Shown: positions 15,103 to 23,171 of the stretch, piece by piece
Numbering within the stretch: the stretch's first letter is position 1
Layout of the letters: each line of letters starts with the position of its first letter
Assembly (NCBI GenBank): GCA_001782045.1
Contig: MFNK01000003.1
Location: 165,905 to 204,718 of the forward strand
From: Candidatus Levybacteria bacterium RIFCSPHIGHO2_01_FULL_36_15b
GTDB taxonomy: Bacteria; Patescibacteriota; Microgenomatia; Levybacterales; UBA12049
Direction of reading: 5' to 3'
DNA length: 38,814 nt
Notes under the pieces: model-generated
Told to the model about the DNA's origin: nothing
What the model saw: the letters and a program-made list of their open reading frames with translations, nothing else
Databases searched by the model: none
Program-made: the position numbers and the translations under genes

Positions 15103-15460
15103 TTATGAATATATGTTTTTAACTAGTTCTATTTTGGGATCTTTTCCAGTACTTAATATAACGCTTACTGCATCTATTCGTAAAGCGTTGGGAAGCTCCG
15201 GGTGTAACTTTTTGTAAAACATTGCTGCGCTCTAAAGCTTTTATTTTAAAAGGTGTTATTGCTTCAAATGGAGTTCCAAATGCGTTAGAAGTTTTAGTTT
15301 TTATCTCTACAAAGACCAAAGTTTTTTTGTCTAGTGCGATTATATCTATCTCACCATATCCTTTGCGGAAATTGCGCTCTATTATTTTATAACCTTGTTT
15401 TTCAAGGAATTCTCCTGCAAGTTTTTCTCCAAGCCTGGCAGTAGGGTTGGGAATATACAT
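15103..15460 (-). pseudogene. yraN: YraN family endonuclease-like protein, frameshifted
   Basis: A UPF0102/YraN protein with a predicted PD-(D/E)xK nuclease fold. Residues 1-78 are normal: LGEKLAGEFLEKQGYKIIERN, then GEIDII (E37, D39) and VFVEIKTKT (E52, K54). After about R78 the open frame runs into unrelated residues (SNVLQKVTPG...) and stops at 15119. The proper YraN C terminus lies in the +1 frame: AAMFYKKLHPE, then LPNALRIDAVSVILS, ending near 15103. The break falls at about 15225-15230 in GCGCAGC, and a lost GC or one added base would explain it. The gene abuts rplS with no gap. It may be a true pseudogene, an assembly or read error, or recoded; I cannot tell which. Confidence 0.85.
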
Positions 15461-15745
15461 TTAAGATAATGCTTGTCTTAAGAAGTATAGCTTTGCTCTT
15501 CTGACTTTTTGTTTAATTTTTCCCTTAACTGTAATCTTTTCTATATTTGGTGAATTAAAAGGAAATATGCGCTCTACTGCTACATCCCCTACCATTTTTC
15601 TTACAGTAAACATTTTATTTTCGTTTCTGCCTTTTATAGAAAGAACTACGCCCTCAAAAACCTGAACTCTTGTTTTTTCTCCCTCTTTAATTCTCTGAAA
15701 TACGCGGATTATATCTCCGGTTTTAAAATTAAGTTCTCTTTGCAT
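15461..15745 (-). CDS. rplS: 50S ribosomal protein L19
   Basis: A ribosomal protein at the 30S-50S interface. Hallmarks are FKTGDIIRVFQRIKEGEKTR, VQVFEGVVLSIKGR, MFTVRKMVGDVAVERIFPFNSPNIEKI and the basic tail KVRRAKLYFLR. At 94 aa it is shorter than the usual 110-120 aa. Both the N-terminal lead-in and the C-terminal extension after KLYFLR are trimmed, in line with a reduced genome. The ATG at 15745 is fixed by a TATAAT box 6 nt upstream. yraN starts immediately after the stop codon, a common neighbour of rplS. Confidence 0.95.
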   Translation of the reverse strand: MQRELNFKTGDIIRVFQRIKEGEKTRVQVFEGVVLSIKGRNENKMFTVRKMVGDVAVERIFPFNSPNIEKITVKGKIKQKVRRAKLYFLRQALS

Positions 15746-15751
15746 GCTTAG

Positions 15752-15780
15752 ATTATATAATAACTCAGCTTACAGCTCAA
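15752..15780 (-). promoter_or_regulatory. Promoter of rplS-yraN
   Basis: On the minus strand TTGAGC (15780-15775), 17 nt, TATAAT (15757-15752), 6 nt, ATG at 15745. The -35 overlaps the TGA stop of pyrG. The mRNA should be leaderless. Confidence 0.65.
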
Positions 15781-17450
15781 GAACCTAAACATGAATTTAT
15801 AAATTCTAGAAAAATGGGGTGAGGCCTAAGGGGTCTGCTTTTGTATTCTGGATGCCCTTGTGTCCCAAGATAAAAAGGGTGCATCTTTTTTGGAAGTTCG
15901 ATAATTTCAACCAAATTTTCCTTTACAGATCGAGCAGATATTTTCATACCATTTTTTTCAAATTGTAAAGCATACTTATTGTTAAATTCATACCTATGCC
16001 TGTGTCTTTCTGATGTTAATCCCCTCGATTTATTAATAAAACCATTATGTTTGTCATATATTTCAAACGCTTTCGTTCCGACTTTTACTATCGCTTCCCA
16101 ACCGCCGAGCCTCATAGTTCCGCCATATTCTCTTCTTTTAACAATATCCTGCTGGGATGGTATAAAACAAATAACAGGATTTTTAGTTTTTTTACTGTTT
16201 TCTTGGGTATTTGCATCTTGCAATTTTAAAACATCGCGGGCAAATGCAATTGTTGCAAGCTGCATGCCATAGCAAAGACCAAGATATGGTATTTTATTTA
16301 TCCTTGCGTAACTTGCTGCTTTTATCATTCCTTCTGCCCCTCTTTCGCCCCATCCTATCGGAACAATAATTCCATCAACTTTTTTTAATTCCACAAATAC
16401 GTTTTCGATTCCCTCTTTTTCAATTCTTTCAGCATCAACCCAAATGCTTTTTACTTTTACACCCATTTTCCAGCTAGCATGGTCAATGGCATCAAAAAGA
16501 GCTGCATAAGAATCACGTAACTGATACTCTCCTGTTCCGAAATATTTTCCTATAATCGCAATATGTATCGTTTTGTTAAACTTTTTAGTACTTTCTACAA
16601 ACTTTTCCCAAGCTTTTAAATTTGGTTCCCGAACCTTTAATCCCAATTTCTTTAATATTCTTGAATCCATATTTTGCTTATGTAATACAAAAGGAATTTC
16701 ATACACTGAATCTAAATCCGGACTCGAAATCACATCTTCTTTGTGCATATTGCAAAACAGCGCTAATCTGTCTTTTCTTCTCTGATCCAAATATTTTTCT
16801 CCGCGAGTTACAAGAAAATCTGGCTGTATACCCATTGTATTTAGGGTTCTTACTGAAAGTTGCGTAGGCTTTGTTTTAGGCTCTCCCAAGTGTCCAGGCG
16901 TAGGAACATAGCTAACATGAATATGAATAACATCTTTAGGTCTTTTTAAGGTAAGCATTCTTGATGCTTCATAAAACAATACATTTTGATATTCACCTGC
17001 TGTTCCTCCTAGTTCTACAATAATAATATCGGGGTGGCTCTTTTTTTCTAAAACTTCCATTCTTCTTAAAATTTCATCTGTAATATTTGGAATAGCTTCT
17101 ACGTCTTCGCCGTTATACTCAAATCTTCTTTCTTTATCAATTACAGTTTTATAGATTTTACCCATTGTCACAAAATTATCAGCTCCCATATTTTCATCTA
17201 AATATTTTTCATAGGTTCCTAAATCCATATCGCCTTCGGTCCCGTCTTCGCACAAGAAAGGATCACCATGTTCTATAGGATTAATTGTACCCGCATCTAC
17301 ATTTAAATAGTTTTCAAATTTTATTGGAGAAATTTTATATCCTGAGGCTTTTAAAAGTAGAGCGATGGAAGCAGCGGTGGTACCTTTTCCAATTCCCGAT
17401 ATAACTCCACCCGAAACAAAAATATACTTTGTGCTTTTTCTACTGGGCAC
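15777..17450 (-). CDS. pyrG: CTP synthase
   Basis: Makes CTP from UTP, ATP and glutamine. The synthase domain starts at FVSGGVISGIGKGTTAAS (11-28, P-loop), with NVDAGTINPIEHGDPFLCEDGTE-type substrate loops and VELGGTAGEYQ. The class I glutaminase domain follows, with C393 in LGLCYGMQ and H533/E535 in GTQGHPEYKSRP. The glutaminase oxyanion region reads PIGWGERG instead of the common PGGFGxRG. Length 557 aa is normal. The start is GTG at 17450, supported by a promoter 5 nt upstream; no nearby ATG fits. It lies upstream of rplS, separated by that gene's own promoter. Confidence 0.97.
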   Translation of the reverse strand: MPSRKSTKYIFVSGGVISGIGKGTTAASIALLLKASGYKISPIKFENYLNVDAGTINPIEHGDPFLCEDGTEGDMDLGTYEKYLDENMGADNFVTMGKIYKTVIDKERRFEYNGEDVEAIPNITDEILRRMEVLEKKSHPDIIIVELGGTAGEYQNVLFYEASRMLTLKRPKDVIHIHVSYVPTPGHLGEPKTKPTQLSVRTLNTMGIQPDFLVTRGEKYLDQRRKDRLALFCNMHKEDVISSPDLDSVYEIPFVLHKQNMDSRILKKLGLKVREPNLKAWEKFVESTKKFNKTIHIAIIGKYFGTGEYQLRDSYAALFDAIDHASWKMGVKVKSIWVDAERIEKEGIENVFVELKKVDGIIVPIGWGERGAEGMIKAASYARINKIPYLGLCYGMQLATIAFARDVLKLQDANTQENSKKTKNPVICFIPSQQDIVKRREYGGTMRLGGWEAIVKVGTKAFEIYDKHNGFINKSRGLTSERHRHRYEFNNKYALQFEKNGMKISARSVKENLVEIIELPKKMHPFYLGTQGHPEYKSRPLRPHPIFLEFINSCLGS

Positions 17451-17455
17451 AATTT

Positions 17456-17484
17456 ACTATATCAGAAGAATAATCAGGGGTCAA
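17456..17484 (-). promoter_or_regulatory. Promoter of pyrG
   Basis: On the minus strand TTGACC (17484-17479), 17 nt, TATAGT (17461-17456) with an upstream TGA (extended -10), then 5 nt to the GTG start. Confidence 0.65.
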
Positions 17485-17499
17485 GAAGAAAAAGAGAGC

Positions 17500-17796
17500 T
17501 TATAAAAGTATGTCCCTAAGAAATGGATCTGTCATATCTGGACCTCGTTTGCTCTTTGCGACTACTTTCATGCCAGTCTCAACCTGCTTTACCATGCTTA
17601 CAATGCTTTTTAGTACATCACTTGGAACAGAAACCGTAGAGCCAGGGGTATTTGGAACATAGAATTCTACCGTTACAGCTCCATCATGCAAATTTATAAG
17701 ACCAATTTGCTCATCGCCTCTTCTAATCTCTAAGGAATGAGGGTCTATTGTCGGAAAAAATTCTGTTGCTGTTGGCTGTTTTTCTATTCTACTCAT
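17500..17796 (-). CDS. Hypothetical protein, 98 aa
   Basis: I do not recognise this protein. It is soluble-looking, with no signal peptide or membrane segment. A beta-rich central part reads EIRRGDEQIGLINLHDGAV, then VTVEFYVPN, followed by a likely helix SDVLKSIVSMVKQVETGMKVV and a C-terminal DMTDPFLRDILL. It is preceded by a perfect consensus promoter (TTGACA-17-TATAAT) 6 nt from the ATG, one of the best promoters in the window, so it is probably well expressed. It lies between tRNA-Gly and the separately promoted pyrG. No function is proposed. Confidence 0.7.
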   Translation of the reverse strand: MSRIEKQPTATEFFPTIDPHSLEIRRGDEQIGLINLHDGAVTVEFYVPNTPGSTVSVPSDVLKSIVSMVKQVETGMKVVAKSKRGPDMTDPFLRDILL

Positions 17797-17802
17797 TGGA
17801 GC

Positions 17803-17831
17803 ATTATAAGATAAGCGTGAAGGAATGTCAA
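17803..17831 (-). promoter_or_regulatory. Perfect consensus promoter of the 98-aa hypothetical gene
   Basis: On the minus strand TTGACA (17831-17826), 17 nt, TATAAT (17808-17803), then 6 nt to the ATG at 17796. Both hexamers match the sigma-70 consensus exactly, and the spacing predicts a leaderless transcript. Confidence 0.8.
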
Positions 17832-17846
17832 TACTATAAGATTATG

Positions 17847-17917
17847 AGCGGAGTACGAGAATCGAACTCGCTTCTCCACCTTGGGAAGGTGGCATACTGC
17901 CAGTGTACTAACCCCGC
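17847..17917 (-). tRNA. tRNA-Gly (anticodon CCC)
   Basis: The cloverleaf folds cleanly: acceptor GCGGGGT/ACTCCGC (one G-T pair), anticodon stem CCACC/GGTGG with loop TTCCCAA giving anticodon CCC (reads GGG), and T arm GCGAG-TTCGATT-CTCGT. The discriminator base is U (17846), as usual for tRNA-Gly. No CCA is encoded, so CCA-adding enzyme is required. Its 5' end lies 5 bp after the restored stop of the LysM gene, so it is probably processed from that transcript. Confidence 0.95.
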
Positions 17918-17961
17918 AATGTTATCTTGGAAGATTTAATTTAGTTCCTGTATATATTAAA

Positions 17962-18474
17962 TCAGGGTTTTGCAAAATTATTAAGCTTTGCGATTTCAGT
18001 CCATTTATACCCGTCGCCATAGGCTCTTAATGCTATGTCCCAAAGATAATCTCCTTCCGCTACAGTATAAACTGTTCCCGTAATTTTATTTCCTGCGGTA
18101 ACTAAGTCCTCTACTGTTTTCTCTTTAGGTGAAACCTGTGGAACTGTCAATTTCGTTCCCGGTTCAATAATATCCGGATTGGAAATTTTATTTGCTTTTG
18201 CTAAGTCTTGCCAATTATATCCGGAACCGTATAGGTTTTCCGATATGTGCCATAAGTCTTCTCCTTCTTTTACTACATATGTTTTATTTTCGCTCGTAGA
18301 TGTAGATCCTGTATCTAGATTTTTACTATTAATATTTTTAAAAAGTAATACTAAGAGTACAACAGCAACAAGTACCACAACTACGCCTAAAATAAGACTT
18401 GTATATGATTCTCCCCATTTAATTTGAGACAAGAAATCATTAAAAATGTTTGTATTTTTATTAGGTTTTGCCAT
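17962..18474 (-). CDS. Membrane-anchored LysM protein, second LysM split by a frameshift
   Basis: A short cytoplasmic N terminus, one transmembrane helix (about 25-45, SLILGVVVVLVAVVLLVLLF), a Ser/Thr linker, then LysM 1 (66-112, YVVKEGEDLWHISENLYG to GTKLTVP) and LysM 2 (from 136, YTVAEGDYLWDIALRAYG). LysM domains bind the glycan chain of peptidoglycan, so this probably tethers membrane to wall. The open frame ends early at LNNFAKP. The missing part of LysM 2 is present in the +1 frame as NPDLIYTGTKLNLPR and stops at 17922, which gives 183 aa in all. The break is in the run GCAAAACCCTGA (about 17962-17973). A strong AGGAGGA (18483-18489) precedes the ATG. It is probably co-transcribed with tRNA-Asp upstream. 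Confidence 0.88.
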   Translation of the reverse strand: MAKPNKNTNIFNDFLSQIKWGESYTSLILGVVVVLVAVVLLVLLFKNINSKNLDTGSTSTSENKTYVVKEGEDLWHISENLYGSGYNWQDLAKANKISNPDIIEPGTKLTVPQVSPKEKTVEDLVTAGNKITGTVYTVAEGDYLWDIALRAYGDGYKWTEIAKLNNFAKP

Positions 18475-18482
18475 TTATTTAT

Positions 18483-18489
18483 TCCTCCT
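18483..18489 (-). promoter_or_regulatory. Strong Shine-Dalgarno of the LysM gene
   Basis: AGGAGGA on the minus strand, 8 nt before the ATG at 18474. This gene is not first in its transcript (tRNA-Asp precedes it), which matches the pattern of Shine-Dalgarno use at internal genes. Confidence 0.75.
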
Positions 18490-18526
18490 TTCGGACAGAA
18501 AGATAACGGACAGCTGCGGCAGTTGG

Positions 18527-18600
18527 CGGGCTCGGCCGGATTCGAACCGGTGATCTCCTCCGTGACAGGGAGGCGTGATAGGCCTCTTCACTACGAGCCC
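18527..18600 (-). tRNA. tRNA-Asp (anticodon GTC)
   Basis: Acceptor GGGCTCG/CGAGCCC with discriminator G, D arm GTGA/TCAC with GG in the loop, anticodon stem CCTCC/GGAGG with loop CTGTCAC (anticodon GTC), and T arm ACCGG-TTCGAAT-CCGGC with an A-C mismatch at the outer T-stem pair. No CCA is encoded. G73 and GUC are aspartate identity elements. Confidence 0.96.
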
Positions 18601-18611
18601 TTGCTTTTGGT

Positions 18612-18640
18612 ATTTTAAACAATATTTGAACTTGAGTCAA
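18612..18640 (-). promoter_or_regulatory. Promoter of tRNA-Asp and the LysM gene
   Basis: On the minus strand TTGACT (18640-18635), 17 nt, TAAAAT (18617-18612), then 11 nt to the tRNA 5' end, so the precursor leader is only a few bases. It overlaps the divergent polX promoter. Confidence 0.65.
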
Positions 18641-18655
18641 TCTGTATGGTAATAT
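18626..18655 (+). promoter_or_regulatory. Promoter of polX
   Basis: TTGAAC (18626-18631), 18 nt, TAATAT (18650-18655) with upstream TGG (extended -10), 6 nt, ATG at 18662. A leaderless transcript is predicted. Confidence 0.6.
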
Positions 18656-18661
18656 TTTGTC

Positions 18662-20431
18662 ATGTCTAACCTTGAGATTTCAAAACTTTTAAAAAATATT
18701 GCCACTGCATACACAATAAAGAACGAAAAAAAATATAGGTTTCAAATAATAGCCTATCAAAAGGCTTCAGAGTCGATTGCAAATTTAAACGGAGAAGTAT
18801 CTGACTATTTTAAAGAAGGATCACTGGAACTTTTACCGGGCATAGGACCTTCTATTCGTTCTCATTTAGAAGAACTATTCGAAAAAGGAGAAGTAAAGCG
18901 TTTTAATTGGGTACTAAAAGGGATCCCGAAGTCTGTTTTTGTATTAACGGATATACCAACTTTTGGTCCTAAGAAAGCCTTTAGGCTTGTTATGGAATTT
19001 AAATTGGAAAACGAAAATACAGCAATTAATGACCTATCGACAATTGCCAAGCAAGGAAAAATTTCACATCTTGAGGGCTTTGGCGAAAAAAGCGAAAAAG
19101 ATATTCTACTCTCAATTGAGGAATTCAAAGCAGGAAAAGGGAAAACAACGCGCATGATTCTTCCATATGCATTCGAAACCGCAGAAAAGGTAAAAAATTA
19201 CTTGCAAAAAGAAAGTGCTGTAAAACAAGTAGAGGCATTGGGCAGCTTAAGAAGAAGGGTCTCTACTGTTGGAGATATTGATTTTGCGGTTGCTACGGAT
19301 AATCCCAGTAAGGTTATTGAACACTTTATTAATTATCCTTTTAAGGAAAGAGTAATAGAAAAAGGAGAGGTATCGGCATCAATTTTGATTTCTGGTGGTA
19401 AACAAATTGATCTTTTAGTTCAACCCGTAGAAGCCTTTGGTTCATTACTTCAGCACTTTACGGGAAGCAAAAATCATAATGTTCATTTAAGAGAATACGC
19501 ATTAAGCAAGGGACTTTCTCTTTCAGAATATGGTATAAAAAATACTAAAACTAAAAATAAAGTTTTAAAAAAATATTCAAGCGAAAAGGATTTCTATGAA
19601 GCTCTTGGAATGAAATGGATTCCGCCAGAACTTAGAGAAGATAATGGAGAAATAGAGCTTTCAATTGGCAGCAAGCTTCCAAAAATTGTTGAACTTAGTG
19701 ATATTAAGGGAGATTTTCATATTCATTCCAGCTTTCCAATTGAACCAAGTCATGATTCCGGGTTAAATTCTATGGAGGAAATGCTTAAAAAAGCGACTTT
19801 ACTAGGGTATGAATATTTAGGATTTTCAGAGCATAATCCAAGTTTGAATAACCATACAAGTTCACAAATCTACGAAATATTAAAAAAAAGAGATAAAAAA
19901 ATTGAACAACTTAAATCTAACAAGAAAAATGTTCGGATATTCAAATTACTCGAAGTTGATATTTTACCAAACGGAGATCTTGCATTAGACGATAAATCCC
20001 TAGAGCTTTTAGATGCTGCTATTGTTTCAATTCATAGCATATTTAATATGAATAGAGACGAAATGACTAGAAGAGTATTAAAAGGACTTTCAAGCAAAAA
20101 AGCAAAAATACTAGCGCATCCTACGGGTAGGCTTTTAAATAACAGAAACGGTTACGATTTAGATTTTGAAATAATATTTAATTATTGTAAAGAAAATAAT
20201 AAAGCTCTTGAGATAAATAGCTGGCCACAAAGATTGGATTTACCGGATACACTCGTAAAACGAGCTGTTGAAAAAGGCATAAAACTTGTTATAAATAGCG
20301 ACAGTCATGCTGCAAATCAAATGGAATTGCTAAAATATGGAGTCTTCGTTGCGAGAAGAGGTTGGGCAACGCCGAATGACATTCTTAATACAATGACGTA
20401 TAATAATGTAGCTAATTGGTTTAATTCTTAA
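18662..20431 (+). CDS. polX: Family X DNA polymerase / 3'-5' exonuclease PolX
   Basis: A bacterial PolX used in gap-filling base-excision repair. An 8-kDa-like and helix-hairpin-helix region covers about 1-150 (LLPGIGPSI, LEGFGEKS). The nucleotidyltransferase palm carries GSLRRRVSTVGDIDF with D205 and D207, and D250 in KQIDLLV. The C-terminal PHP exonuclease domain carries DFHIHSSF (H353, H355), FSEHNPS (H391), EVDIL (E431), SIHSIF (H458), LAHPTGR (H486) and NSDSHA (D547, H549). All PHP metal ligands are kept, so the exonuclease should be active. Length 589 aa is normal. It is first in the long plus-strand run, and lemA follows after 12 bp. Confidence 0.95.
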   Translation: MSNLEISKLLKNIATAYTIKNEKKYRFQIIAYQKASESIANLNGEVSDYFKEGSLELLPGIGPSIRSHLEELFEKGEVKRFNWVLKGIPKSVFVLTDIPTFGPKKAFRLVMEFKLENENTAINDLSTIAKQGKISHLEGFGEKSEKDILLSIEEFKAGKGKTTRMILPYAFETAEKVKNYLQKESAVKQVEALGSLRRRVSTVGDIDFAVATDNPSKVIEHFINYPFKERVIEKGEVSASILISGGKQIDLLVQPVEAFGSLLQHFTGSKNHNVHLREYALSKGLSLSEYGIKNTKTKNKVLKKYSSEKDFYEALGMKWIPPELREDNGEIELSIGSKLPKIVELSDIKGDFHIHSSFPIEPSHDSGLNSMEEMLKKATLLGYEYLGFSEHNPSLNNHTSSQIYEILKKRDKKIEQLKSNKKNVRIFKLLEVDILPNGDLALDDKSLELLDAAIVSIHSIFNMNRDEMTRRVLKGLSSKKAKILAHPTGRLLNNRNGYDLDFEIIFNYCKENNKALEINSWPQRLDLPDTLVKRAVEKGIKLVINSDSHAANQMELLKYGVFVARRGWATPNDILNTMTYNNVANWFNS

Positions 20432-20443
20432 GGAGGTGAGATT
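20432..20443 (+). promoter_or_regulatory. Strong Shine-Dalgarno of lemA
   Basis: AAGGAGGTGA lies just after the polX stop and about 5 nt before the lemA ATG at 20444. It is nearly fully complementary to the 16S 3' end. Confidence 0.8.
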
Positions 20444-20989
20444 ATGAATATTTGGATAATAATTGCCCTTATCGCAGTAGCAGCTTTCATTTGGTTTTTG
20501 TACAACAGTATAATTGTTGCAAAACTAAGAATTTCAGAGGCTCTTTCTCAAATTGACGTTCAACTTAAACGAAGAACAGACTTAATACCCAATCTTGTTG
20601 AAACAGTAAAGGGGTATGCAAAACACGAAAAAGATTTATTTGAGAAAGTTACAAAAGAAAGAGCAAGCTTGGTTTCAGCAAAGAGCCCAGCACAAAAAGC
20701 CGAAGCAAATAATATGCTGTCGGAAACTCTTAAATCGATATTCGCTGTTGCAGAGGCTTACCCTGACTTAAAAGCTAGCCAAAATTTCTTAGAACTTCAA
20801 GAAGAAATTTCAGATACGGAAAATAAAATTGCTTATGCAAGACAGTTCTATAATTCAAACGTTTTGGACTATAATACAAAATTGAAAGTGTTTCCTAACG
20901 TTTTTATAGCTGGACTTTTTAACTTTAAAGAGGCTGAGTTTTTTGCGGCTTCAGATGAAGAAAAAAAAGAAGTTAAAGTTAAATTTTAA
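20444..20989 (+). CDS. lemA: LemA family membrane protein
   Basis: The N-terminal transmembrane segment spans residues 2-20 ([18 protein letters not shown]). A long helical LemA domain follows, with the typical [37 protein letters not shown] and [21 protein letters not shown] stretches, ending FKEAEFFAA. The molecular role of LemA is unknown. It is repeatedly found beside htpX-type proteases, as here with a 2-bp gap, which suggests a shared membrane-quality-control role. Length 181 aa is normal. Confidence 0.95.
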   Translation: MNIWIIIALIAVAAFIWFLYNSIIVAKLRISEALSQIDVQLKRRTDLIPNLVETVKGYAKHEKDLFEKVTKERASLVSAKSPAQKAEANNMLSETLKSIFAVAEAYPDLKASQNFLELQEEISDTENKIAYARQFYNSNVLDYNTKLKVFPNVFIAGLFNFKEAEFFAASDEEKKEVKVKF

Positions 20990-20991
20990 CG

Positions 20992-21879
20992 ATGAATATC
21001 TATTCTGCTATTTCTTCCAATAAATACAAGACTTGGATAATAATGGTATTGTTTGTGCTTATAATCACAACTTTAGTATACGTTTTTTCTAAGGCGATGG
21101 GTTTTAGCAGTTTGGGTTTAGCAGGATTTGCTCTTATTATCGCAGGCTTTACAAGTATTGGGAGCTACTACTTTTCTGACAAATTAGTCCTTGCAACTAC
21201 CGGTGCAAAGCAAATCAGAAAACAAGACTATCCTGAGTATTTCAGAATAGTAGAGAATCTCTGCATCGGCGCAGGACTTCCTGCTCCAAAAATATACGTA
21301 ATTAATGACCCATCACCAAATGCATTTGCAACCGGCCGAGATCCAAAGCACGCTGTAGTATGCGCAACGACTGGTTTACTTTCTATTATGAGTGAATCCG
21401 AGCTTGAAGGAGTTATTGCCCATGAATTGTCCCACATTAAAAATTACGACATAAGACTTATGGGAGTTGTTGCAGTACTTGTTGGATTTGTTGCAATTTT
21501 ATCTGATATTTTTATACGGATGACTTTCTACTCGGATGACAGAGATAGCAAGGGTAATCAAATTTTTTTAATTTTAGCCATATTTTTTGCAATTATATCT
21601 CCTATTGCTGCTACTTTAATTCAGCTTGCAATTTCAAGAAAAAGAGAATTTCTTGCAGACGCTTCGGGAGTACTTTTAACAAGATATCCCGAAGGGCTTG
21701 CTTCGGCGTTAGAAAAACTTGCAAGAGATCATACGGCACCCAAAACTGCAAGTAATGCTACTGCTCATTTATTTATAGAAAATCCGTTTGATAATAAAAA
21801 GGTCAAAAACTTTTTTACGAGTCTATTTAATACTCACCCTCCGCTTGAAGAAAGAATAAAAATCCTGCGATCAATGTAA
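20992..21879 (+). CDS. htpX: HtpX-like membrane zinc metalloprotease (M48)
   Basis: Peptidase family M48B, which degrades damaged membrane proteins. Two N-terminal transmembrane segments lie at about 14-33 and 40-60, and two more at about 157-177 and 191-212. The zinc motif HELSH is at 144-148 (H144, E145, H148), with E219 in REFLADASG as the third ligand. The active-site faces the cytoplasm in known HtpX. Length 295 aa is typical. It is co-transcribed with lemA, and murT starts 5 bp downstream. Confidence 0.94.
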   Translation: MNIYSAISSNKYKTWIIMVLFVLIITTLVYVFSKAMGFSSLGLAGFALIIAGFTSIGSYYFSDKLVLATTGAKQIRKQDYPEYFRIVENLCIGAGLPAPKIYVINDPSPNAFATGRDPKHAVVCATTGLLSIMSESELEGVIAHELSHIKNYDIRLMGVVAVLVGFVAILSDIFIRMTFYSDDRDSKGNQIFLILAIFFAIISPIAATLIQLAISRKREFLADASGVLLTRYPEGLASALEKLARDHTAPKTASNATAHLFIENPFDNKKVKNFFTSLFNTHPPLEERIKILRSM

Positions 21880-21884
21880 TCTAA

Positions 21885-23171
21885 ATGAGATTAGTCAACG
21901 TTTTTTTAATTGTATTTGGAAAATTTTTTATATTTTTAAGCAAGTTTACAAACTTAGGTTCCGGCTCTACTTGGCCTGGGCATATTGCACTGAAAATAAA
22001 CCCCAATTTTAATAAACAACTACTTAAAAGTACAAATGCAGTAAAGATTGTAATAGCAGGCACAAACGGAAAGACCACTACAGGAAGCCTTATTAATAGA
22101 GTTTTAATATCAAATAAAAAAACAGTTGCGCATAATCAGGCAGGCGCAAACCTTTTAAATGGGCTTGCATCATCCTTAATTCATAATTCAAATACATTAG
22201 GATTAATTAAAAAAAACTACATAATTTTTGAAAGCGACGAATTTGCGCTGCCACAAATACTTGAAAATATTAACCCCGATTACCTAATTTGTCTAAATTT
22301 ATTTAGGGATCAACTAGATAGATATGGAGAGCTAGATGAAATTGCAAAAAAATGGAAAGAAACAATTAAGAAACTTAGTAAAAACACTACGCTAATACTT
22401 AATGCTGATGACCCGTTAGTTTCATATTTGGGAGACGGTAGAAAAAATACCTTATATTTTGGGCTAAGCGAAAAAGAAAATTTAAAAAGAATTAAACATG
22501 GAGCAGATTCATTACGATGTCCAAAATGCTCATACATGCTTACTTTTAACAAGGTTTACTTTTCTCATTTAGGAGATTGGCATTGTGAAAAGTGTGGCTT
22601 AAAAAGACCAAAACTGTCAATTTCAAATTTTAAGTATTATCCGCTTCCCGGAATATACAATAGATACAACATCCTAGCTGCTTCGCTGCTTCTATTAAAA
22701 GAGAGGTATAACGAGAGGCAAATTATAAACGGATTAAAATTGTTTACCCCTGTTTTTGGAAGACAGGAAAAAATAAGATATAAAAATCACGACATAATTA
22801 TTTTCCTTTCAAAAAATCCCACCAGCTTTAATGAATCACTGTCAACAATTAAGGATTTAAACGAAAAAAATCTAATGTTTGTAATTAATGATAGAATTCC
22901 GGACGGATTAGATGTTTCCTGGATATGGGATATAGGGATAGAGCGGATAATAGACAAAAGCTATAACATATCCGTATCTGGAGATAGGTGTTATGACATG
23001 GGAATAAGACTAAAATACGCAGAATTGTTTACGCATATCGAGCAAGATCTTAAAACCGCAATAGATAAAATGATTTCGGGACTTGAAAAAGACGAAAAGC
23101 TATATATTCTTCCTAACTATTCCGCGATGCTTGATATTCGGAAAATTCTTTTAGGAAGAAAGCTCTTATGA
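21885..23171 (+). CDS. murT: Lipid II isoglutaminyl synthase, ligase subunit MurT
   Basis: A Mur-ligase-family subunit which, with GatD, amidates the alpha-carboxyl of D-Glu in lipid II. The P-loop GTNGKTTT is at 59-66, and the LNLFRDQLDRYGEL stretch (137-150) is characteristic of MurT. An inserted zinc ribbon (CPKC at 212-215, CEKC at 234-237) is the MurT hallmark. The C-terminal DUF1727 region follows. SGSTWPGHIALKINPN near the N terminus is also typical. Length 428 aa is normal. It overlaps gatD by 4 bp (ATGA), so the two subunits are translationally coupled. The assignment is firm from the ligase, zinc-ribbon and gatD combination. Confidence 0.93.
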   Translation: MRLVNVFLIVFGKFFIFLSKFTNLGSGSTWPGHIALKINPNFNKQLLKSTNAVKIVIAGTNGKTTTGSLINRVLISNKKTVAHNQAGANLLNGLASSLIHNSNTLGLIKKNYIIFESDEFALPQILENINPDYLICLNLFRDQLDRYGELDEIAKKWKETIKKLSKNTTLILNADDPLVSYLGDGRKNTLYFGLSEKENLKRIKHGADSLRCPKCSYMLTFNKVYFSHLGDWHCEKCGLKRPKLSISNFKYYPLPGIYNRYNILAASLLLLKERYNERQIINGLKLFTPVFGRQEKIRYKNHDIIIFLSKNPTSFNESLSTIKDLNEKNLMFVINDRIPDGLDVSWIWDIGIERIIDKSYNISVSGDRCYDMGIRLKYAELFTHIEQDLKTAIDKMISGLEKDEKLYILPNYSAMLDIRKILLGRKLL

